Under the pieces are notes generated by a model. It searched no databases. It was not told where the DNA came from and saw nothing but the letters and a program-made list of their open reading frames with translations. The position numbers were made by a program, and so were the translations under genes. A stretch of 64,000 nucleotides of DNA from positions 62,001-126,000 of the forward strand of contig WNYE01000089.1 of NCBI GenBank assembly GCA_021396245.1. Direction: 5' to 3'. Below are positions 56,933-64,000 of this stretch, in pieces (within the stretch, counting starts at the first letter, position 1; every line of letters begins with the position of its first letter). This stretch comes from Sporothrix humicola. Its lineage: Eukaryota; Ascomycota; Sordariomycetes; Ophiostomatales; Ophiostomataceae.

Positions 56933-59167
56933 GCAAAGTGAACATTTCCAACACCGTTCTTTGCCCGCAAAAGTGGTTGATATGAGAACCTTTGGGACGG
57001 TTACAATGCATGTATCGTGGCCGGCACTTCTGTGCCGAGATGATCAGTCCATTTTCCGGCTTGATCCCACCTCACGAAAAGCAGCCGTCGCTCAACAAGT
57101 CTGACCCTTGGGCAGAGTATCATAGCCTCGAATGCCTTCTCGAAGTCCTTGAAGTTGAAGCAAAACGTGGCTGGAGAGGCGCATATCTGAGATATGACAA
57201 TACCTCACCGGTCACCCACACCTTTTCCGGGGTCAACTCAGAAGTCAGCGTTGAGTGGCAGACGTCGACGCGGATGCGGAGTTGCCTGCCGGGAGTCAGT
57301 TAGCTGGCCTGTTGAAAAGCAAGGGTTTCGTGCCCTTTGCTTTCTTATGCATATTTCTGCATTTTTCTGCTCTCCTTTGTATCTTTCGAGTCTTGTGCAT
57401 TTATATATCACTTACCCCTGTCGATTCGTGTCCATCACAGACTGGCCTGGGCCATTCTATCGCTTGTGGATGTGCATGGTGGCGCACAAAGGGCTGGAAC
57501 TCTTTGGATGAGCAGGGTCGCAATTGTCAATATCGATGGGGGATGTTGCGAATGCCATGGTGATGAGAGAAAGTTGTGGTCTCCTGGAGGACCCGTTCAG
57601 GGGCAGCACAAGGAAATGCAAGCAACGTCGCTCCTTCCTACAATTGATTAGAGTCTACGATAACTAAAGAAGTCACGACGGCCTTTGCTCTTTCCATTTT
57701 TTTTTTTTTTTTAAACTCAAAACTTGTGTTGAATAGGGCAATTATGAATGATGGAAGGAGCGACCGTGGCACGGTTTTGTAAACATAAGGAGCGAACAGA
57801 CCTTCCACATACTTACATAGCTGTCAAATATTTTAATTCCAATCAAACTCCTCTAGTCTCTAAATGACACAAAGTCTTCTCCCTATCCCCTCTCAAAACT
57901 ATTTGAGGCCTCCCCCACCAACCACGATACCCGATGTTGTGCAGGACATGTTACATGCACATGCAGACAAGGTGACGACAATACGGTGTGAAAGACGCAT
58001 GGTAAGTGCAGGACAAGCACATAAGAAAAACGCAACTCGGGGCTGGCATGGTCCTAGCCAAAAAGAAAGCAAGCTTGGTTTCAGGAACAGAAAAGGATGG
58101 TGTGAAGAAGCAACGATATCAAGCCTCGAGTTATGTTGCGTGTGAAGCTCACCGAGAGATATGTCTTCAATTTTTTGACCAGACAGGGACCATACAGCCA
58201 AATAGATTCATACAGACCACATCCCTCGGACCAACCTAGCCATGCTTTCTTCTTGTCACCATGCAGTGGATGAGACACTTGAGAAGAGCTGAGGACCTTT
58301 CAAGTCCTCAAAGCTTTCTTCTTGGAAAAATACGACCTACATGCCTGCACGGTGAATCGCCGGATCAAGACAGTAGCCAGTCAAAATGCCCGGCAATCCC
58401 CGTCGAAATACACTGTTGAGACCGCCAGGAGACTAGGACCTTCTTGATGATCAATCCTCGACGGAGTCATCTCCGCCACACGCTACATGGACAGCCATCA
58501 AGTCAGAGCCAGACCTCATTCAGGAAGAGCTGAACGTCGAGGGCTGCACGGATGCACTCGGTCCCGGCTGATCACAGCCCTGGCCATATGCAGCCACAAA
58601 TTTCAAGAAAACCAACAGCAGACGCCACCATACATTCACATTCACAATGTCTTTGCTTTTCCTTTGCATCAAAATCCAAGTCCACCATTGCAAAGTTGAC
58701 GACATTCGAGGGCAACAAAAGATTGGACAAGGTGAGGACAGTTTCACTTCTCACTTTCTTTTTTGTCTTCATTTTTTTCTGATATATGACATCGCGTCAG
58801 TATGGCGCACGGAGTATTGGCTTGGCCCTCTTCACCGGTCGTGTCTGTTGGTACTCACCGTTGTTGTGAATGTGCAGATGTGCAGCTGAAGGGCTGGAGG
58901 GAATGTCACACCTTGAATTTGAGCCCAAATGGCAAGGGAGAAGTGACCCTGGTCACCCAAAACCAATGGCATCCAAATCTTGGTTTCTCCGTGTATGGTA
59001 TCCGAGATTGTGCACAGTATCAGGTCTCGGGCCGACATATAGGTTGACAACTACGGCGATGGCTAAAAGTGATATTAAACCAGGTACTGATCATCGATAT
59101 CGCGACTGTTGTCTTCAAGATTGTTCACATTTGGAGCACGTCTCACTCACTTTGAATTTCTGACACT
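56933..59167. other. Intergenic: upstream of the broken Zn2Cys6 gene
   Basis: About 2.2 kb. Base composition is more even than in the other spacers, with short frames up to about 105 codons on both strands that I cannot link to any family. Decayed gene remnants may be present, but no motif supports a call. A poly-T run lies near 57700. Confidence 0.5.
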
Positions 59168-59641
59168 ATGCAGGACAACAGGGAAACAAAAAAGGTCGCA
59201 TCCACGATTAACTGTGGTGAATGCCGGAGGAGAAAGCAAAAGGTGGGTATCAGCCGACCATGGCCATCACAATAGACAACATCTAACATATATGCTTTTA
59301 GTGCAACCGAGAATGGCCCTGCAACCGTTGTCGTGGCAGAAATGTCCCACATCTTTGTCATTTTGAAAGCACCGCCATTGTGCGTGCTCAAGTCGGAAGA
59401 GGAGACCGGGCCCGATGCAAGCCTGGTCACGATGCTGGCCTCCAAAGGTATTTCATGGACAAGCTGATCCAGCACTACCTTGCCCATGTCAACCACCACT
59501 ATTGCACCCCCAGCAGGTTCTCGAGGAGTATGCACAGTGGTGGGAAGATCGTGAAAATCAAAATCTACTCTCGGTCGAGTCGAGTTGTCTGATTTTGCGT
59601 GTCTGTGCCCTTGCTACTCTGACGTTGCCACCTGAAACGAA

Positions 59642-59661
59642 GAAGGAAATCGAAGGAAATC
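59642..59661 (+). repeat. Perfect 10-bp tandem duplication in exon 2 of the Zn2Cys6 gene
   Basis: The unit gaaggaaatc occurs twice in a row. With one copy, the middle frame continues directly from TKKEIE into the conserved-looking EVLSERLHDQAQELK; with two it runs into a stop at about 59695. Confidence 0.9.
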
Positions 59662-60036
59662 GAGGCCGGATCGAACCATCCTATCGAGGTGCTATCTGAA
59701 CGGCTTCATGATCAGGCCCAAGAACTCAAGACCATAGTCCTTTCCGAAAAAGGAGGTTTAATTCATGTCCAACAGTTGATGCTGTCCGTACAATGGTTCT
59801 GGTCCAAATCACAGCCGGACAAAGCCTGGGATAGCCTTGCAGAGGCCATCAAAGAAGCCCAAGACCAAGGTAGGATACTATCGACCGTCATATCATCAAG
59901 GCATCAACTAATTCATGTGCACCTTAAGGCCTTCATTTGGAAAACAGGCTAGAAGACTTGGACGAGGCAGGAAAAGAAGCAAGGCGCCGAACCTGGTATA
60001 TCCTTTACATCTGGGATTGGTAGGTCTTCCCACTCT

Positions 60037-60090
60037 ACAACAAACCACGATGTCAGTCTTCTGACAACAAACCAAGACGTCAGTCTTCTG
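60037..60090 (+). repeat. 27-bp near-perfect tandem repeat in intron 3 of the Zn2Cys6 gene
   Basis: Copies at 60037-60063 and 60064-60090 differ at two positions, and the first bases of a third copy follow. The repeat fills most of an 81-nt intron without touching its donor or acceptor. Confidence 0.9.
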
Positions 60091-61304
60091 ACAATGGCAG
60101 GCATTCTTCGGTGCTCTTTGACCGTCCTCTGCTTATTGATTATCGGACTTGCACAATCGCCGCACCCACAAGAAAACACAAAGCCGACCGTACAAGCACG
60201 CTATCGCCTTTTGAATGTATGAACCTCCAAGGCGAACTGGCCTGCACCATTTTCCAGCGATGCGGGCATATCGCCACCCCTCTTCTGTCAGTTGACCATT
60301 CTACGGCCGTGGAGATACAAGTCCGCTCAAGGTTGAGCAGGCTGCCTGCTTCATATGGCATGTCCAGTTCCAGCTCACAGTTCGATACGGATACGGACGC
60401 CAAGCACGGCTGGCTGAGACCACAGCGCGTGTTTCTGCATACACTGGCGTACGTCATCATCGTCACCGTCCTCAGGCCTTACATTGTCAAGGCAGCTTCT
60501 TGCCAGTCACCAGAAGAGGCACTGGCCAGCAAACGAGGCCTCAAGACCGCCATCGGTCTCGTGCGGCTGGTCCAGGGCGTGTTGACGGGAGATGCAGGCT
60601 GTCTTGTTCCTGATAACATGGAACACAACTTTCTATCGTTTGCCGTCTCGAAGACGGCATCGATTTTGTGCGAGGCGGTCATGAACGATGCAGACAGGTC
60701 TCTCCCATGCCGGCCCGAGGTTCTTGACTGTATTGGCAGTGCCATGCACGTTCTCAGTCAGCTGTCTTTATCGGAAGCTAGTCTGTCCATCGCCACGACG
60801 CAAGAGACTCTGCAAGAACTGGTCACGCAACTGTATTTCCATCTCCACCCCGAGGAAAAGGCGACAATTGCGCGAGGACAGGACGTTGACAGAAACAGAC
60901 TTGTGTCCTCCCTACAAGCCCAACAGCGACAAGAACCACCGTTTTGTGAGACGTTCAACTCTCCCTCTCCTACTTGGCCACAGCCTGATGTGCAGCTTCA
61001 GCCTGGCTTTGGTCCAAGTATAGGTACGAACGGGAACGGAGCAGGACCTGCCCTTGGACCTCGTCTTGCCTCGCAGGTGGCACCTCCGCTCCAGCCGACG
61101 GACCTGTGCCAGCCTGGCGAGACTATCGAGTCTATCATGCCTGGGCAGCCACAAGGCTTAGGCTCTTACGAGAGTTCGTTTAGTCCAGAGGCATCGCACG
61201 TGAGCAGCTGGAGTCCGGACAGTCAGGCATCGTGGCCACCCTTGTTTGAAAGTCATGAGTATCTGGCTGTCCAAGGATGCATTTCCAACCTATCCTTACA
61301 GTGA

Positions 61305-62858
61305 CGCCGATGGCGAGATTCTTTCCATCGTTGTCCGTTCATCTTTGGTGTTTTTCTTTTCTTTTCTTTTCTTGTTTCTTTTTTTTTTTTTGGTGCAATT
61401 TAATTCCATTCTCCCCGTCATTTGATTGTTTATTTTGGCTAGTTTTGGCTGGATTTTGGATGGTGTTTACTTCTTTTTCAAAAGTGAATACGTATGTTGA
61501 CAAAACCCTCCTTTTCTTGTCATTATTTTCTTTGAATTATTTTCAATCAAATCTCGAGTCTTCATTTCTCAATTCCTTTCGTTTTCTTTTCTTTCGTCAA
61601 CCCGACTGCCCGTTTTCGAACCCTTTGCCCGGATAAACTCCCAAAACCAACGGACCAGAGCGAGAGATTCGCCGCGGACGTCGGGTGCTTCGCGCGGTCG
61701 CGCACACGAGGCGATCATCTTTCTCCAAATTTGCTCAGTACACAGACGGAGTCATCCAACTCAGCCCGGACTTCAATGCGGACTTTCAGCTGCCAATTTC
61801 TCCAGTTCAGAGTTCTGGGGTGTAAAACGGTGAAAGCCGTACGTTTGTCGTGGGGTACCACGTGACCAGACTCGGCTTTTGTTCCTGCTTCGCTCCTGCT
61901 TCGCCCACACAGCTGTCCACCCCCCACCAACATGACGGCTTGCTTCGGTAAAACGTTTCCTACGATTGGCTGGCTGGAGACAAGGCCACCGACTGGCCTC
62001 GGTTCTGAGAAGAAAACTAGCGGTTTCCCGCAACCCCAAATCTGCAAATCTGCAGTGAGTCTCGGGTTCTTCCTGCCAAAATTTGCCATTTTTCGCTCTT
62101 CGCTTCCCTATGCCACAGTGGTCACAGGCACTGGCTCGGCGTCCACCGAAAAACGGCCACCAAAAAGAACCACCAAAAAAGAGTCCCCCAAAACGACAGA
62201 AATAAAGACGTCACCACCTCTCCCACTTTTCGTTCAGTCCTCAAATACTCGACAACATTGAATTTCCAGACATTCGGACGGGTATTCCCTTGATTAATTG
62301 CTCTTTGCAAGCTATCTACGCTATCAATTGACTGCTGGGTCCGTCGCTCAAACGAACGAAGACGACGTCAACAAAAGAAAACAAAACGCTCCACGAAAAA
62401 AGGGAAAAAACGAACGACGGAAAAGCTCCATTTTTGAAGCTTCGAGCTTGTCGCTTTTCGCGAGCGATCTCATTGGCCTCCTCGGCCCTTGGTTAAGCGT
62501 GGACAAGCGTGGGACAAGGGGCCTTTTTCTTTCGTTCTCCATTTTCCCTCCAGTTCCTCCACTTTGGACTTTTGGCACATTCCGGCTGCTTTTGCCCACC
62601 TGTGACCAAGAAGAAGGAGAAGAAGAAACGAGTGTCTGGCCTTTGTCCAAATAGGAGAAGGGCGTCATGCAATAAATTTGCAGTTGCATTCTGACTCGAC
62701 AATTCTTTCCCTAGTTTTACTTTTCCCAGAGCATTGGGAGTCGCATTGAAGTTTTTCGCGCAAAAACACGACAAGGATTTACACAGCATCCTTGTGACTC
62801 TGCTATTTCGACCTTTTCGACAATACCCGAGAAACCACAAATCACAACACACCCCACA
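61305..62858. other. Intergenic: Zn2Cys6 gene 3' flank and ETF-QO promoter
   Basis: About 1.55 kb. T-rich to about 61610, then mixed sequence to the ETF-QO start. A CACGTG box lies near 61860. No gene seen. Confidence 0.6.
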
Positions 62859-64000
62859 ATGTTCACAGCTTCTGCATCCAGCGGCCCTGCCGTTGCGGTG
62901 CGTGTCTGCTGGAAGGCAGGCAGCCGCCGAGCAGTTGTCTCGTCCATGCACAGCTCGAGAAGCTCGACGTCAAACTCGAACTCGGCCTCGGGTCCGGCGC
63001 CGAACGGCGCAGTCCGGTGGAACAGCAGCTCGCTGCGGCGCACGGCCACTCCGGCCACCTCCTCTTCAATGTCATCTTCCAACTCTCGCAACACCCCCCG
63101 CTACAGCCACAACAGCACACAGGCCTCAAGGCGGCCACGGCTCGCTACTACCACCACCTCTTCCACCTCCACATACCTCACACAAACACGATTCTTCTCC
63201 GAGAGCCGGCGGCGGCGCATGGCCGATGTCGTCGAGGATGAGGACAGCTTCGACCCGCGGAGCATTGAGCGCGAGAGCGATATGGTGGACGTGTGCATCA
63301 TTGGCGGCGGCCCGGCCGGCCTGAGTGCGGCCATTCGGCTCAAGCAGCTGGCCACCGAGGCCGGCAACGAAGATTTCCGCGTCCTCTTACTCGAAAAGGC
63401 CGGCGAGATTGGCGCGCATACCATGTCCGGCGCCGTCATCCAGCCCGACGCCATCAACGACCTGATCCCCAACTGGCTCGACGAGGACAACCCGGACCGC
63501 TTCGAGTTTGCGACGCCCGCCGGCAAGGACAGCATGAAGTTTTTGACAAAGACCATGGCCTTCCCGCTGCCGATCCCGCCCCAGATGCACAACGACGGCA
63601 ACTACATTGTCTCGCTCAACCAGTATGTGAGCTGGCTGGGCGCGCGCGCCGAAGAGGCCGGCGTCGAGGTCTACCCCGGTTTCGCCGCCTCCGAAGTCCT
63701 GTATGCGCCCGACGGCAGCGTTTCCGGCGTGGCCACGAACGATGTGGGTATCGGCCGCGACGGCAAGCCCAAGGACTCGTTTGAGCGCGGCATGGAGTTC
63801 CACGCGCGCGTCACGCTCTTTGCCGAGGGCTGCCACGGCAGCCTGACCAAGCAGGTCATCAAGAAGTTCGACCTGCGCCGCGACAGCGACCCGCAGACGT
63901 ACGGTCTGGGCATCAAGGAGGTCTGGGAGGTGCGGCCCGAGGTGTTTGAAAAGGGCAAGATTGTGCACGCCATGGGCTACCCGCTGCCGTGGGACCTGTA
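62859..64000 (+). CDS. CIR2: Electron transfer flavoprotein-ubiquinone oxidoreductase, 5' part
   Basis: The frame is open from an ATG at 62859 to the window end (380 codons plus two bases), with no intron needed; roughly the last 40% lies outside. The enzyme passes electrons from ETF, reduced by acyl-CoA and amino-acid dehydrogenases, to ubiquinone in the inner mitochondrial membrane. The first ~120 residues are Ser/Arg/Thr-rich with almost no acids, a long mitochondrial presequence. The FAD-binding dinucleotide motif VCIIGGGPAGLSAA is at 145-158, followed by LEKAGEIGAHTMSGAVIQP and GCHGSLTKQVIKKFDLR, both typical of ETF-QO. The C-terminal 4Fe-4S cluster cysteines would lie beyond the window. 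The start is the first ATG in frame; an internal ATG at 62946 is an alternative that would shorten the presequence. Confidence 0.95.
   Translation, partial: MFTASASSGPAVAVRVCWKAGSRRAVVSSMHSSRSSTSNSNSASGPAPNGAVRWNSSSLRRTATPATSSSMSSSNSRNTPRYSHNSTQASRRPRLATTTTSSTSTYLTQTRFFSESRRRRMADVVEDEDSFDPRSIERESDMVDVCIIGGGPAGLSAAIRLKQLATEAGNEDFRVLLLEKAGEIGAHTMSGAVIQPDAINDLIPNWLDEDNPDRFEFATPAGKDSMKFLTKTMAFPLPIPPQMHNDGNYIVSLNQYVSWLGARAEEAGVEVYPGFAASEVLYAPDGSVSGVATNDVGIGRDGKPKDSFERGMEFHARVTLFAEGCHGSLTKQVIKKFDLRRDSDPQTYGLGIKEVWEVRPEVFEKGKIVHAMGYPLPWDL

Larger units (their letters stand above)
59168..61304 (+). pseudogene. Zn(II)2Cys6 transcription factor gene with two frame-breaking changes
   Basis: Exons 59168-59242, 59302-59869, 59929-60019 and 60101-61304 have good splice sites (introns 59, 59 and 81 nt). 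Exons 1-2 encode a zinc cluster with Cys16-x2-Cys19-x6-Cys26-x5-Cys32-x2-Cys35-x8-Cys44 (CGECRRRKQKC, then REWPCNRC). A fungal transcription-factor middle-homology region follows: FMDKLIQHYLAHVNHHYC, VLEEYAQWW, CLILRVCALATLTL, EAIKEAQDQGLH, ILYIWDWHSSVLFDRPLLID. Exon 2 is broken twice. At the C5 run 59507-59511 the conserved frame changes as if one C were missing. At 59642-59661 a perfect 10-bp tandem duplication shifts it back. Between them the zinc-cluster frame meets a stop at 59590-59592. The long 3' exon is open for almost 400 codons, so the loss is recent, or the first change is a sequencing error. Confidence 0.8.

Overview
The window is nuclear DNA of a filamentous ascomycete. Introns are short (mostly 50-80 nt) with GTAAGT-like donors and CTAAC or CTGAC branch sites. 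Coding sequence is GC-rich with C or G at third positions, and intergenic DNA is pyrimidine- or AT-rich. The fungal markers (GDS1-like regulator, Vac8, Cdc15/Imp2-type F-BAR protein, Zn2Cys6 factor, mannitol 2-dehydrogenase) point to Pezizomycotina, most likely Sordariomycetes. The order cannot be fixed from the sequence alone.

Layout. 1-5.8 kb (minus): 5' part of a PP2A B56 regulatory subunit (cut by the window edge) and mannitol 2-dehydrogenase. 7.8-15.0 kb (plus): TFIIIC subunit Tfc1, an ankyrin-tailed L-asparaginase and a SET/NAP histone chaperone. 15.5-24.7 kb: a Shg1-type COMPASS subunit with a very long Arg/Asp/Glu/Ser tail (minus), a small complex I subunit (plus), eIF2B delta (minus), mitochondrial IF3 (minus) and inner-membrane protease Imp1 (plus). 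25.9-32.9 kb (minus): Vac8 and a Cdc15/Imp2-like F-BAR/SH3 protein. 35.1-41.9 kb (plus): NOT1, the scaffold of CCR4-NOT. 41.9-50.4 kb: about 8.5 kb with no recognisable gene, ending at a GDS1-like winged-helix gene (plus). 53.3-56.9 kb: a divergent pair, Oms1-like mitochondrial methyltransferase (minus) and an IMPACT-family protein (plus). 59.2-61.3 kb: a Zn2Cys6 transcription-factor gene broken by two frame shifts. 62.9 kb to the end (plus): 5' part of ETF-ubiquinone oxidoreductase.

Most genes are conserved single-copy housekeeping genes, not a cluster. Two themes recur. One is gene expression control (TFIIIC, COMPASS, SET, eIF2B, CCR4-NOT, IMPACT, GDS1-like). The other is mitochondrial function (complex I subunit, IF3, Imp1, Oms1, ETF-QO). 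No transposon, CRISPR array, tRNA, rRNA or secondary-metabolite cluster was seen. The least ordinary parts are the decayed Zn2Cys6 gene, the long gene-free stretch before the GDS1-like gene, and repeat-driven variation inside otherwise conserved proteins. No clear new biological system was found.
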